Positions 50,016 to 60,470 of a stretch of DNA of 63,784 nt are shown here, in pieces. Source of the DNA: Syntrophobacteraceae bacterium. Its GTDB lineage: Bacteria; Desulfobacterota; Syntrophobacteria; Syntrophobacterales; Syntrophobacteraceae. Numbering within the stretch: position 1 is the first letter of the stretch; every line of letters starts with the position of its first letter. Both the position numbers and the translations under genes were made by a program. Where the stretch lies: contig SLCH01000016.1 in assembly GCA_007125915.1 (NCBI GenBank), positions 1 through 63,784 on the forward strand. The letters are read 5' to 3'. A model generated the notes under the pieces. That model had not been told where the DNA came from. It worked only from the letters and a program-made list of their open reading frames with translations, and did no database searches.

Positions 50016-50495
50016 ATGGCAGACATGACTGACTCTAACAGGGTCTTTTGCCCAAAGTGTGGTGCCAATGTGCACATTTTTCGAAACCCCTTTCTCACAG
50101 TGGACATTGTGATCGAAATGCAAACGGGAGGAATCGTTCTTATTGAGCGCAAGAATCCCCCTCATGGCTGGGCTCTTCCCGGGGGGTTTGTGGATTATGG
50201 AGAGAGTTTGGAAAGCGCTGCCGAGCGAGAGGCGCTGGAGGAAACAGGTCTTCAAGTGAAAAACTTGACGCAGTTTCGGGCTTATTCAGATCCACAGCGC
50301 GACCCTCGGCACCACACGGTGACCGTGGTCTTTGCGGCCACTGCCGCAGGCAAACCTTCGGCGGCAGATGATGCCCGGAACGTGGAAGTTTTTATGCCCG
50401 ACGGACTTCCCGGTCTCATGGCATTTGATCATGGGAAAATACTGGCTGATTACCTGGCATGGAAGGATTCCAGGGGAACAGGGAAGAAGGCCTGA
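50016..50495 (+). CDS. NUDIX hydrolase with N-terminal CxxC
   Basis: Nudix box [33 protein letters not shown]-terminus. Confidence 0.92.
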   Translation: MADMTDSNRVFCPKCGANVHIFRNPFLTVDIVIEMQTGGIVLIERKNPPHGWALPGGFVDYGESLESAAEREALEETGLQVKNLTQFRAYSDPQRDPRHHTVTVVFAATAAGKPSAADDARNVEVFMPDGLPGLMAFDHGKILADYLAWKDSRGTGKKA

Positions 50496-50702
50496 AAGCT
50501 TTTGACCTTTTCGTTCCTTCCGAGGTTTTCAATGGGACAATCCTTTCGAAACACTCATTGTCAGCGTTCCAGGCACCGGCCTTTTCTGCGGGATGAAGGG
50601 AATCAGTGTTAGAAATGCTGAAAAGGATGCGTGATTTAGTTTATCGTGGGGAATTCATTGGCTTAAGACACGGCGTTTCACATCTTAATTGCGAGGTTTA
50701 TT

Positions 50703-51686
50703 GTGCGATATCACTTTAAAGTTCTCATTCTATCTTGTTTTCTGGTGTTTCAACTTGCAGACATTCCAGAGGTTTCACTGGCCCATGGTGCTCAGGGAGG
50801 CGCACACACCCATTTCATACAGTGGGAGACTGATTTCTGGAAAGCCCACCCCAGGGAATTTGAAAGGCTCTATGAAAGAGTGAAGCCCCACCTGTCTCGC
50901 GAAGATCTGGAAGCTCTTCTTTCCGACGTGGAAGCCGTTCGCATGGACGAAGCCCACATGGCGCGGCTGGAATTCATTGCTTCGCCCCAATCGGTGCGCA
51001 TGCAACGCCAGCAGCACAGAAATGTGGTTCCAAGAATGGTGAACGAAAGAACCCTTTCGGAGGGTGCGGCTTTTTTTGAAGAGCATCGAAGCGTTTTCCA
51101 GAGAGCTTATGAGAAAACTGGCGTGAAGCCTCAAGACATCGTTGCCATTTTGAACTGGGAGTCAAGACTTGGCCAGTTTCGAGGGAGATACGATGTCTTG
51201 AGAATTTTTGTGGGCCAGATATTTTTCATCGATGAAATGGAGAGATGGCACTATGCCCATGGGGCGTACGGTGTTGAGGGTTCCATGCCCAGACCGGAAG
51301 CTCTCCAGCGTATCGAACGCATCAGAAGCCGGGCCATCAACAATCTGGGGGAACTCCTGATCCAGGCACAACAGGGGGGATTCGATGTCACCACGGTGAA
51401 GGGGTCATGGGCGGGAGCCATTGGAATTCCCCAGTTCATGCCCGCCTCCATGGTTTATGCGGCCGACGGCGATGGGGATGGAAGGATCGACCTCAATACG
51501 ATACCGGACGCCATCATGTCCGTGGGCAATTATCTGGCCATGAATGGTTACCACAGCAGAGGAAGTGCCCACGCATTTCGACGCTACAACCCTGACGGGG
51601 AATACGTGCGCGGAGTGGCCCTCTACAGCGAAAAAGTTGAGGCGCTGGGTGTGCGGCCTGCATCGCAATGGGTATATGCAAGATAA
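50703..51686 (+). CDS. Lytic murein transglycosylase (MltB-like)
   Basis: GVKPQDIVAILNWESRLGQFRGRYDVL, KGSWAGAIGIPQFMPASMVYAADGDGDGRIDL; N-terminal signal-like segment. Confidence 0.9.
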   Translation: MRYHFKVLILSCFLVFQLADIPEVSLAHGAQGGAHTHFIQWETDFWKAHPREFERLYERVKPHLSREDLEALLSDVEAVRMDEAHMARLEFIASPQSVRMQRQQHRNVVPRMVNERTLSEGAAFFEEHRSVFQRAYEKTGVKPQDIVAILNWESRLGQFRGRYDVLRIFVGQIFFIDEMERWHYAHGAYGVEGSMPRPEALQRIERIRSRAINNLGELLIQAQQGGFDVTTVKGSWAGAIGIPQFMPASMVYAADGDGDGRIDLNTIPDAIMSVGNYLAMNGYHSRGSAHAFRRYNPDGEYVRGVALYSEKVEALGVRPASQWVYAR

Positions 51687-51776
51687 TTCACCCGTTGACA
51701 TGGGGGCAATTTTTATGGCCAGCCCGTTTGTTCCAGAGGATTCGCAACGATTCTCGCAAAAGAGTCTTAACCTTCT

Positions 51777-52925
51777 ATGAATGATGAAGTTCAGAGTCAG
51801 CCTTTGGAATCACCCATTGCTTTCGCCCGCGATGGAGCCACTGTTGAAATAAAGTTGTCCGGTTCCTGGACCATTTCTCAGGGAATTCCAGCTTTTTCGA
51901 AGGTGGCCCGAACATTGAAGTCCCAGGGGGACTACCATCGCATTCGAATTCATGCCGGGAATGTCACCCACTGGGATTCCACTTTGCTGGTGTTTCTGGA
52001 ACGCTTCAGAAAGTTTTCCCGGGAAAAACATGTTCAGGTGGATTTTGAGGGGCTTCCCGAAGGTGCCGATCGCCTGCTAAAGCTTGCATCGGCAACCTCG
52101 CGCAAGGAAACGGGAGATCGGGAAGAGGAGCTCTCCCTCCTCCCCCGCATTGGTCATGAGGCTTTAAAGTGGTACCGTGCTGCCGGGGAGATCATAGATT
52201 TCATTGGCCGTGCCACGCTGGCGTTTGTCAATCTCTTTAGGGGCAGAGCGCAGATGCGCCGCTCCGACCTGTTGGGGGTCATTCAGGAATGCGGGGTCAA
52301 TGCTCTGCCCATTGTGTCCCTCATCAGCATACTTGTGGGGCTGATTTTTGCCTTTGTGGGAGCCGTGCAACTGAGAATGTTCGGCGCCCAGATTTTTGTG
52401 GCGGATCTGGTTGCCCTTGCCATGGCGCGTGAGATGGCTGCCATGATGACAGGGATCATCATGGCAGGGCGCACAGGTGCAGCTTTTGCCGCTCAACTGG
52501 GCACCATGCAGGTCAATGAAGAAATCGATGCCTTTCGAACCTTTGGCATTTCACCCATGGAATTTCTGGTGTTGCCAAGGATGCTTGCCTTGATGCTCAT
52601 GATGCCCTTCCTCTACTTTTACTCTCTTTTTCTGGGAATTCTCGGCGGCGCCATCGTTGGAACCTGGATGCTCGATCTGCCATGGGTACAGTACTCTCAT
52701 CAAACCCAAATGGCTATCACGCTGACAGATGTTTCAATCGGGCTGGTGAAAAGTGCCATCTTTGGAGTTCTGGTGGCCCTTTCGGGGTGTTTGAGGGGCA
52801 TGCAGTGTGGTCGCAGTGCTTCCGCCGTGGGACTGGCCACGACCTCTGCAGTGGTCACGGGGATTGTCTGGATCATCGTTGCCGATTCGATCGTGACAGT
52901 GATCACAAGTATGCTGGGAATTTGA
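51777..52925 (+). CDS. MlaE-type lipid ABC transporter permease with N-terminal STAS (MlaB-like) domain
   Basis: N-terminal STAS-like region (WTISQGIPAFSKVARTL...VTHWDSTLLVFLERFRKF) then GVNALPIVSLISILVGLIFAFVGAVQLRMFGAQIFVADLVALAMAREMAAMMTGIIMAGRTGAAFAAQLGTMQVNEEIDAFRTFGISPMEFLVLPR. Confidence 0.93.
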   Translation: MNDEVQSQPLESPIAFARDGATVEIKLSGSWTISQGIPAFSKVARTLKSQGDYHRIRIHAGNVTHWDSTLLVFLERFRKFSREKHVQVDFEGLPEGADRLLKLASATSRKETGDREEELSLLPRIGHEALKWYRAAGEIIDFIGRATLAFVNLFRGRAQMRRSDLLGVIQECGVNALPIVSLISILVGLIFAFVGAVQLRMFGAQIFVADLVALAMAREMAAMMTGIIMAGRTGAAFAAQLGTMQVNEEIDAFRTFGISPMEFLVLPRMLALMLMMPFLYFYSLFLGILGGAIVGTWMLDLPWVQYSHQTQMAITLTDVSIGLVKSAIFGVLVALSGCLRGMQCGRSASAVGLATTSAVVTGIVWIIVADSIVTVITSMLGI

Positions 52926-52932
52926 GGATCCT

Positions 52933-53730
52933 ATGGAAGCCGCTGAACTTAAGGGACGCCAAGAATCTCACATCACGGTGGTAGACCTGGAAATGGCCTA
53001 CGGCAGTTTTGTCATTCAGCGAGATCTGAATTTTTCCATTGGCAGGGGAGAGATCTTTGTCATCATGGGAGGCAGCGGGTGCGGCAAGAGCACCCTGCTC
53101 AAGCACCTCATCGGTCTTATGGAACCTTCCAGGGGTCGGGTTTTTTATGGAGATGTCAGTTTTTGGGAAATTGAATCACGGGATCGCGATGCCATCATGC
53201 GTCGTTCGGGCATTCTCTACCAAAGTGGCGCGCTGTGGAGCTCCATGACCCTGGAAGAGAACGTGGCTTTGCCTCTCATGGAATATTCTGATCTCAGGGG
53301 CTCCGACATCAGAGACCTTGTTTCATTGAAATTGGCGCTGGTGGGCCTGGGTGGATTCGAACAGTTTTATCCTTCTGAAGTGAGTGGCGGCATGAGAAAA
53401 AGGGCCGCCCTGGCAAGAGCCATTGCCCTTGACCCCGAAATCCTATTTTTCGATGAGCCATCGGCAGGCCTGGATCCAGTGAGTGCCCGCATGCTGGATG
53501 ATCTGATTTTGGAACTTCGGGACAGCCTGGGGGCAACGGTGGTGGTGGTCACCCACGAGTTGCCAAGCATATTTGCCATCGGCGACAAAGCTGTTTTTCT
53601 CGACAGCGACACAAAAACCATGACCGCTCTTGGGAATCCCCATCACCTTCTGAAGGAATCCTCCGACAGGAAGGTTCTCAAGTTTCTCACCCGCGGGGAA
53701 TACGATTCCAAAAAAACAGACGGCCTCTGA
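52933..53730 (+). CDS. MlaF-type ABC transporter ATPase
   Basis: Walker A GGSGCGKSTLLKHLIGL; signature VSGGMRKRAALARAIALDPEILFFDEPSAGLDPVS. Confidence 0.95.
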   Translation: MEAAELKGRQESHITVVDLEMAYGSFVIQRDLNFSIGRGEIFVIMGGSGCGKSTLLKHLIGLMEPSRGRVFYGDVSFWEIESRDRDAIMRRSGILYQSGALWSSMTLEENVALPLMEYSDLRGSDIRDLVSLKLALVGLGGFEQFYPSEVSGGMRKRAALARAIALDPEILFFDEPSAGLDPVSARMLDDLILELRDSLGATVVVVTHELPSIFAIGDKAVFLDSDTKTMTALGNPHHLLKESSDRKVLKFLTRGEYDSKKTDGL

Positions 53731-53850
53731 ATTTTCTTTTTCAATCAGAGAGCATGATTTTTTTCGGCCATTTCAAGACAGCTGACGGATATTTAAGGTG
53801 ATTCGTTTCCTGTGGAACAGGAAGACCCTTAAAAGGGGAGTCATTGGTTC

Positions 53851-54870
53851 ATGAGCAAAAAAGCAAATCCCAAACTGATCGGATCGTTTGTTGTGGGCGG
53901 ACTGGTCCTGGCCCTCACCGCCATTTTCCTCTTGAGCGCAGGCTTTTTCAGAGAAAAGGTGAAATGCGTGGCTTTTTTTGATGGATCGGTCAAGGGTTTG
54001 AATGTTGGGGCTCCCGTGACATTTCGTGGTGTGAAGGTGGGAACGGTCACTGATATTCAGCTTCGCATTGGCACCGATCATATCGATCATCTCATCCCTG
54101 TGTTTTTTGAGATAGAAGCGGCAAGGCTCACCGTGGTGCGGGAGGACGGCCGGCCCAATGGACTGGACGTGAAGCATTTGATTGAGAGAGGCTTGAGGGC
54201 ACAATTGACGGTGCAGAGTTTTGTGACGGGTCTTCTCATGATCGAACTGGACTTCAAGCCTGAGACGCGCGAGCGCCTTGTGGGAAGCATAAGAGAGTAC
54301 CCGGAGATTCCGACCATACCATCAGATCTTGAAGATTTTTTGCGAAGATTTGAAGAGGCCCCCATCGAAGAGCTCCTTGAGCAGGTCACGGAAATTCTCA
54401 AAACTGTTCGCGAGTTCCTTGATTCACCGGAAACCCTGGCGATCATTCGAGGTTTTCATGAAGCCCTTGAGGGGTTGAATGCGCTTGTGATGAAAATTGA
54501 TGTGCATGCAGACCCGCTTTTGACCGAGGGCACTCTTGCCATGCGTGAGATGAGCCAAACCTTTGGTGAGCTCAACAGGAGACTTTCCTCCATCCTCGAC
54601 AGGGCAGACGGTACAATGGATGCGATGCATAACGTGGCAGGCGAAGTGGATCGGCGCTTGCCGGATTTGATGGAAAAACTGGAAAGCACCGTCAAGTCAA
54701 CCCAGGAGGCTATGGAAGGCATGGCTGCTGTTGCACAGGAGGATTCCCCCCTCATGCACAACCTGCAGCAACTTTCAGTTGAGTTGACTTCTGCTGCCCG
54801 CTCTATCCGTGTGCTTGCCGACTATTTGCAACAGCACCCTGAATCCCTGTTGCGCGGAAGAAGACCATGA
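53851..54870 (+). CDS. MCE-family (MlaD-like) protein
   Basis: N-terminal TM followed by FFDGSVKGLNVGAPVTFRGVKVGTVTDIQL MCE motif. Confidence 0.93.
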   Translation: MSKKANPKLIGSFVVGGLVLALTAIFLLSAGFFREKVKCVAFFDGSVKGLNVGAPVTFRGVKVGTVTDIQLRIGTDHIDHLIPVFFEIEAARLTVVREDGRPNGLDVKHLIERGLRAQLTVQSFVTGLLMIELDFKPETRERLVGSIREYPEIPTIPSDLEDFLRRFEEAPIEELLEQVTEILKTVREFLDSPETLAIIRGFHEALEGLNALVMKIDVHADPLLTEGTLAMREMSQTFGELNRRLSSILDRADGTMDAMHNVAGEVDRRLPDLMEKLESTVKSTQEAMEGMAAVAQEDSPLMHNLQQLSVELTSAARSIRVLADYLQQHPESLLRGRRP

Positions 54871-55529
54871 GAGGAGCAGGAATGAGACATCGAGCGAACT
54901 TTAAAAACATCACCCGTGTCACCTGGCTTTTGGCCGTGCTTGCAGGATTTTCTGCGTGTCTGGGAACTCCCAGCAAGCCCTCGAGAACTTTTCTGCTGAG
55001 CGAGATCGAATCCCTCGACAAAGCCAGTGCCATCACGCCCTCAGAAATGCTTCTGAAGAAGTCCGTTCGCGTGGGTGTGGGCCCCTTTAAGATACCGGAA
55101 TATTTGAATCGTCCTCAAATTGTTTCCCGAACTCCCGGAAACGAATTGCTTGTCAACGAGTTTCACCGCTGGGCCGAACCGCTGAGCGAGAGCATGCCGA
55201 GGGTCATGGCTCAGAACATGTCCCGGCTGCTCGAACCTGGCCTGGTTTTTGCCTTCCCCTGGAGGAGTTCCTTGAGACCCGACTATCAGGTGATCGTTGA
55301 TGTCGTGCGATTTGATGGAAGTTTGGGGGGGGATGTTTCTCTCATTGGGCATTGGAATCTATATGATGGGAGCCAAAAGGGCCTGCAGGAATCGAAAAAA
55401 TTTTCTTTCACCGTCACTAGCAGGGAAGACGGTTTCGAGGCATTGGTCGACGCTCACAACCGGCTCGTGTATCTGCTCAGCCTTGAGGTCGCTTCGGCCA
55501 TTGGTGCCCATTCAGCCCCTTCATCCTGA
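54867..55529 (+). CDS. ABC-type transport auxiliary lipoprotein (PqiC-like)
   Basis: Lipobox-like LLAVLAGFSACLG; VRVGVGPFKIPEYLNRPQIVSRTPGNELLVNEFHRWAEPLSESMPRVMAQNMSRLL. Confidence 0.85.
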   Translation: MRGAGMRHRANFKNITRVTWLLAVLAGFSACLGTPSKPSRTFLLSEIESLDKASAITPSEMLLKKSVRVGVGPFKIPEYLNRPQIVSRTPGNELLVNEFHRWAEPLSESMPRVMAQNMSRLLEPGLVFAFPWRSSLRPDYQVIVDVVRFDGSLGGDVSLIGHWNLYDGSQKGLQESKKFSFTVTSREDGFEALVDAHNRLVYLLSLEVASAIGAHSAPSS

Positions 55530-55625
55530 GGGGGGAAGGGTGAGGCTTCTTCATGCTCTCCAAGGGCTCCGGCGTCTGGTGCATGGGTCTATGGAAATTA
55601 AGATGTTCAAGAGGTGGTGAGCCGA

Positions 55626-56018
55626 ATGATTGCCTATCATGAAACCATGGAACTCATTGGTCAGACCGTTGATGCCGTGGGTGTGTTCGTCATAGTGGCG
55701 GGGGCCGTGATAGCCACCTTTCGCTTCGCCAAACGCCCCCCACACACGAGCTACAAGCAATCCTATAGACTGTATCGTCAGGATCTGGCAAGGGCCATTC
55801 TCCTGGGACTGGAGTTTCTCATTGCGGGGGACATCATTCGCACCGTTGCCGTGGCCCCAACCCTGGAAAACGTGAGTGTCCTGGGTCTCATCGTTGTGGT
55901 CCGCACCTTTCTCAGCGTGACGCTTCACCTGGAAGTGGAAGGACGTTGGCCCTGGCAAAATGGGCATCCCCGCGGTTCCTCCATTCCGGAACCGGATCAG
56001 TGTGACCGAACCCTTTGA
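55626..56018 (+). CDS. DUF1622-like small membrane protein
   Basis: TM segments; DAVGVFVIVAGAVIATFRFA...QDLARAILLGLEFLIAGDIIRTVAVAPTLENVSVLGLIVVVRTFLSVTLHLEVEGRWPW. Confidence 0.8.
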   Translation: MIAYHETMELIGQTVDAVGVFVIVAGAVIATFRFAKRPPHTSYKQSYRLYRQDLARAILLGLEFLIAGDIIRTVAVAPTLENVSVLGLIVVVRTFLSVTLHLEVEGRWPWQNGHPRGSSIPEPDQCDRTL

Positions 56019-56056
56019 CCCCTTTCTCCTCCATGCATCGAATGGGGGTTTGGATC

Positions 56057-56081
56057 ATGCTGCATGGAGGCGATGCAGCAT
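56057..56081. terminator. Palindromic hairpin between convergent genes (possible bidirectional terminator)
   Basis: ATGCTGCAT-ggaggcg-ATGCAGCAT 9-bp perfect stem; no clear U-tract. Confidence 0.35.
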
Positions 56082-56117
56082 CTCCAACTGTCGCCGGGTA
56101 AAAGCGCTGTTTCCCGT

Positions 56118-57914
56118 TCAATGATAGTACCAGATGGTCTCATAGTCGGACACATCCTCGCCCACGCCGTCCAGTCTTATGAGGTAATCGAGAATGGGAA
56201 CATCTTCGCTCGCAAAGGTCGATGTAAAACCCGATATGTTCTTTTCCCATGGATGGAATTCGTAGAGTCTCGACCCGTCCGGCAAAATGGCGATGAGGTC
56301 TCGATGGTGGTAGGCCCTCAAATAATTCTTTCCCATTCCCGGCACATTGTATACTGCCTCATCGGTGCGTGAAATTCCGGGAAGCAGCCTGGCTTCTTCC
56401 TTTTGCTCCTGAAGAAGCCTTGCAATGGGGACACGGTACTCTATGGTTTCCTCTTTGCCCTTGGTGTTGAAGGTGTAGTAGGGTTCCACGCCTACTTGAG
56501 CAAGATTGCGGCGTAGAGACACCGCTTCAAAGCGGCGCGACACATAAAATGTGTACACCAGCTGATTGAAAACGGATATGCCCCGAATCCTCAAGCGCTC
56601 AATGGCTGCAGCTGTTTCCGGCGTCAATTCGTAAGGGTGTTGTATGTGGGTCACAAGGGCGACCTGGCGCTTCCCCGGCTCACGCTGCCCGGCCAGCAGG
56701 TCTGCCAGCTTTTCCGTGATGCGCATGGGAGCGGTGACCGGAGTGCGGCTTCCGATTCGGATTCGTTCCACCGAAGGGATTTGTGACACTCCCTGCAGCA
56801 CTCGAGCAAACTGATCGTCAGTCATGGCGAGAGGATCACCGCCCGTGATGAGCACTTCGTGGATTGCGGGATGCTCCTGGATCCACTTCAATGCAGCAGC
56901 TATGTCCTCTTCAGGGGCAAGGGCTCCAGGGGCCATGGCATCATCGATTTCCCAGTTCCTCTGGCAATAGACGCAAATCTGAGGGCAGGTGTTGAATGGT
57001 TTGAAGATACAAATGCTCGGATACCTTCTTGTCACCAGATCTATGGGCGACGTGTCGCTTTCCCGCATGAAGTCCAGGCATGGGTTGCCCTGGTTTCCAT
57101 AGGATTTCATATGCTCCACATAATCAAGGGGTGGAATCACCTGTGCTCGGACGGCGCGGTCTCTGGTGGAGCCGGGCTCATCATCCATGAGTGACAGGTA
57201 ATGCGGAGTGATGCCAAAGGGAATTCGAGCCTTTCGAGCATTTGCTATGGCTTCTCGTTCCTGGGGGGAGAGCTCCACCAGTTCAGCAATGACTTCCGCA
57301 TCACGCATGATGTTTTGGTATTGCCAGCGCCAGTCATACCACTGTTCATGGGAAGCGCCGAGCCCCGCAAGAATCCTTTCCCGCCTGCGTTCCCGGCGCT
57401 GAATGGCCTCTTTGCCCAGCCCTGAGGGGCACTTGTCCGCGTACTTTTCCACTTCCCGTGAAAGAGTGTCCAGTTGTTGGGATCGTTCAATGGCCGCTTC
57501 ACGGCCCTCCAGGGGACTCGTGGACAGGTGAGAATCGGCGAGCTGGTTGCCGGGGCCCCGGCCCGCAAGTCCCTGGAAGAGATAGAGCATCTCTGCGTAA
57601 AAGGCTGGAGAAAGGTCCGGTCTGGGAGTTCCCAGGATTATGTCCCTGAGTGCTTCCGCTGCGGAAAACTGGGCTCGATCTTCCGACCGTTTTGTGACGA
57701 TCATCTGGACCACTCGAGCGCAGTCCCGCACTCTTATGATGGATCCTTCGGTGAAAGAGCTGTAGTCATGAAAGGTTTCGTACTCCATTCGATGGGCATG
57801 GTTGGAAAGCTCTCGGCGAAAATCGTCCACTGACTCAGATTTTTTGGCAATCTCCACCACTTCAGGAATTTTGGAGAGCAGGTTTTCTCTGGTGTACCTA
57901 TTCATGTTGAGCAT
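56118..57914 (-). CDS. KamA-family radical SAM protein (lysine 2,3-aminomutase-like), long N-terminus
   Basis: TCPQICVYCQRNWEID (CxxxCxxC), VLITGGDPLAMTDDQFARVLQGV, IRIGSRTPVTAPMRIT. Confidence 0.9.
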   Translation of the reverse strand: MLNMNRYTRENLLSKIPEVVEIAKKSESVDDFRRELSNHAHRMEYETFHDYSSFTEGSIIRVRDCARVVQMIVTKRSEDRAQFSAAEALRDIILGTPRPDLSPAFYAEMLYLFQGLAGRGPGNQLADSHLSTSPLEGREAAIERSQQLDTLSREVEKYADKCPSGLGKEAIQRRERRRERILAGLGASHEQWYDWRWQYQNIMRDAEVIAELVELSPQEREAIANARKARIPFGITPHYLSLMDDEPGSTRDRAVRAQVIPPLDYVEHMKSYGNQGNPCLDFMRESDTSPIDLVTRRYPSICIFKPFNTCPQICVYCQRNWEIDDAMAPGALAPEEDIAAALKWIQEHPAIHEVLITGGDPLAMTDDQFARVLQGVSQIPSVERIRIGSRTPVTAPMRITEKLADLLAGQREPGKRQVALVTHIQHPYELTPETAAAIERLRIRGISVFNQLVYTFYVSRRFEAVSLRRNLAQVGVEPYYTFNTKGKEETIEYRVPIARLLQEQKEEARLLPGISRTDEAVYNVPGMGKNYLRAYHHRDLIAILPDGSRLYEFHPWEKNISGFTSTFASEDVPILDYLIRLDGVGEDVSDYETIWYYH

Positions 57915-58078
57915 GGGTCATTATCCTCACCTTAATTTCCGCAGGAATGGGAGTTCACTTCTCGCCTTCTGGATTCCCTGTGTGGAATGTTCATCATGCC
58001 ACGCCCTTGGAAAGGGTTGGAATTCTTCATGGGCAGTGATGGAAAGCAACATTCAGCAAAGCTTTTGGGGGCGCCATG

Positions 58079-59398
58079 TCAGTCCTGAATCCACTGCACC
58101 AGGAGTTCCATGGCTTTGACTGTGCTGTGACAAAAGTTTTCCGTGAAATCCTCCGGAAGAGGTTCATCGAGGGGATACGTTTCGCTGGCCGTGAGCGCAT
58201 TTGCTCCATCAAAGTCCACATAGGCAATTCTTGCGGTCAACTCCTCCGGTGGCCTGCCGAAAGCTTCCCCGGGAAGAATGGCCACGCCCGTCTCATGGAG
58301 CAGACGCTCACAGAAAGTGGTGCTGTCCCTTATGCCCCGGCGTGCCAGTTGGGGTGCCAGAGGAGAAAAGTCGGGAAAAAGATAAAAGGCCCCTTCAGGA
58401 GAGTGAAGCCTTGCCCCCGCATCTTGAAGCATTTGGGCACACTGATTTCCCAGCCGTGCAAGAATGCGCCGGGTGTGCCAGAGATATCTTTCAATGAGAG
58501 TGCCACCCCGAAAAGCCTGAACGGAAGCATATTGTATGGGAGCGCTCACCGAGGTGAAGGTTTCGCTGGCCACTGCGGTCATGGAATCCAGCAGCCAATC
58601 CATGTCGGGAGGAAAGGCAAAGGTTCCCAGACGCCAACCGCCGGCTCCGCACCATTTTGAAAGACCGGAGCTGATGATGGTTCCTTCAGGATAATAGCGA
58701 GCCACGGAGATGTGGTTGCCCCGGTGATGAATTTGTCCGTAAATTTCGTCGGACAGAAGGACGACACGATATTTTCGAGCCACGTTAGCCAGATCTTCCA
58801 GGTCTCCCGCACTGTAAGTGGAACCCTCAGGGTTGCCGGGATAATTGAGAATGAGGATGCGAGGTCGGAAATCGTCTTTCTCCGAGGCGCACCTTCTTTC
58901 GAGACTCTCTGCGGTGATGTGCCACTTGTCTTCGAAGCGGGTGGGAATGAGACTGATTCTCTTGCCAATGATGGTTGCCTGGGGAACATAGGAAACCCAG
59001 CACGGAGTGGGCACCATCAGTTCACCATAATAGACGAGCTGAAGGAGAAACATGAGTTCTTTGGATCCGGGACCGATGAGCACATTTTCCGGCTGCACCT
59101 CCACACCATCCCGCTTGCGATGAAATTCGGCCACCGCTTCGCGCAGCGTGGTCAAGCCCGCTGCTGGAAGATAGTCCTTTTCATGAGCATTGATCTTGAG
59201 GGACTCCACCACGGGCAGCGGCACGGGAAAGGGCGACTGCCCCAAACCGAGGCGGTAGACGGTTTTCCCCTGTCTTTGAAGTTCTTTGCTTTTTTCATTG
59301 ATGACAATGGTGGGCGATTGACCCAACCCCCTGATGTTCAAGTTCAGGCTCACCACTTTGTGGATGTGCAACGGGAAATCTCCTTGATCTGTTCCCAT
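58079..59398 (-). CDS. Class I PLP-dependent aminotransferase
   Basis: VYRLGLGQSPFPVPLPVVESL, ILILNYPGNPEGSTYSAGDLEDLA, IISSGLSKWCGAGGWRLGTFAFP. Confidence 0.9.
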   Translation of the reverse strand: MGTDQGDFPLHIHKVVSLNLNIRGLGQSPTIVINEKSKELQRQGKTVYRLGLGQSPFPVPLPVVESLKINAHEKDYLPAAGLTTLREAVAEFHRKRDGVEVQPENVLIGPGSKELMFLLQLVYYGELMVPTPCWVSYVPQATIIGKRISLIPTRFEDKWHITAESLERRCASEKDDFRPRILILNYPGNPEGSTYSAGDLEDLANVARKYRVVLLSDEIYGQIHHRGNHISVARYYPEGTIISSGLSKWCGAGGWRLGTFAFPPDMDWLLDSMTAVASETFTSVSAPIQYASVQAFRGGTLIERYLWHTRRILARLGNQCAQMLQDAGARLHSPEGAFYLFPDFSPLAPQLARRGIRDSTTFCERLLHETGVAILPGEAFGRPPEELTARIAYVDFDGANALTASETYPLDEPLPEDFTENFCHSTVKAMELLVQWIQD

Positions 59399-59899
59399 AG
59401 CTTGACTGGGAACCAAAATCACGCCAGGGTTTATAAATCCAAACAAACTGAATGTCGAAGTGTGCTGCAAAAGCATGCGGATTGGTATGGAGAAGACAGC
59501 ATTTGCGCAACTGCAAGCATTTAGGCCTTGTCATAATCTTCGAAGGAATTTTACTCGGAGAGAGTCTTTTTTCTCAAGTCCCAAAACAAAAGAAAAATGA
59601 GAACGCACAAATGCCTTGAGGGAATGCAGCCATGTCGTACAGGAGGGTAAAGGAAGCAAAAGCCTTCCAATTTCTAATTCACTTGTGCTCCATTTTCCAG
59701 TGGGCCCCTAGGGCATAGGGATATGGTGTGGATTGTATCCTCTCGACAAGTTGCACTTTGCCAATATATGGTCATTCTCTATAATAATCGACCTTGTGAG
59801 GGGCTGGGAAAAAGGAAGTGTTCCATATTGGCCCCCTTGAGTCACCGATGCGGTGCTTGCAAATTTCCTGACCGACGAATAATTCCAGGAGGCGCTTCC

Positions 59900-60316
59900 A
59901 TGAAATCCTATCGTAAAGAAATCTCGTGGCATGTTCCCTCTCGAAGAGCTTTCATCAACATGACTCCTCATGTTGAAGAGTGTCTGCGGGAAAGTGGCAT
60001 TCGAGAAGGGCTGGTGCTCTGCAATGCCATGCACATCACCGCTTCGGTCTTCATCAATGACGATGAGCATGGCCTGCATCACGACTATGAGGTCTGGCTC
60101 GAAAAACTCGCCCCTCATGAACCCGTATTCCAGTACAGGCATAATGTGGGAGAAGACAATGCCGACGCACACATGAAGCGGCAAATCATGGGGCGTGAGG
60201 TGGTGGTTGCGGTCACGGAGGGAAGGCTTGACCTGGGAACCTGGGAACAGATTTTCTATGGTGAGTTTGACGGCAGACGACCCAAGCGCGTTCTGGTGAA
60301 GATCATAGGAGAATGA
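59900..60316 (+). CDS. YjbQ family protein
   Basis: [36 protein letters not shown]...[54 protein letters not shown] upstream. Confidence 0.92.
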   Translation: MKSYRKEISWHVPSRRAFINMTPHVEECLRESGIREGLVLCNAMHITASVFINDDEHGLHHDYEVWLEKLAPHEPVFQYRHNVGEDNADAHMKRQIMGREVVVAVTEGRLDLGTWEQIFYGEFDGRRPKRVLVKIIGE

Positions 60317-60470
60317 ATCCCGTAAACCTTGAGGCGCAAGCACCTTCAGCAGAACGATCCTCTTTTTCGCATTGGTTCCTGGCATCCACTCCCGAACTTT
60401 TTTACGCGAAGGAGAAGGAGGCATGGCCCCGGGAATTGAAAACTGTGTGCAAGAAAGGATGGGACCACGA

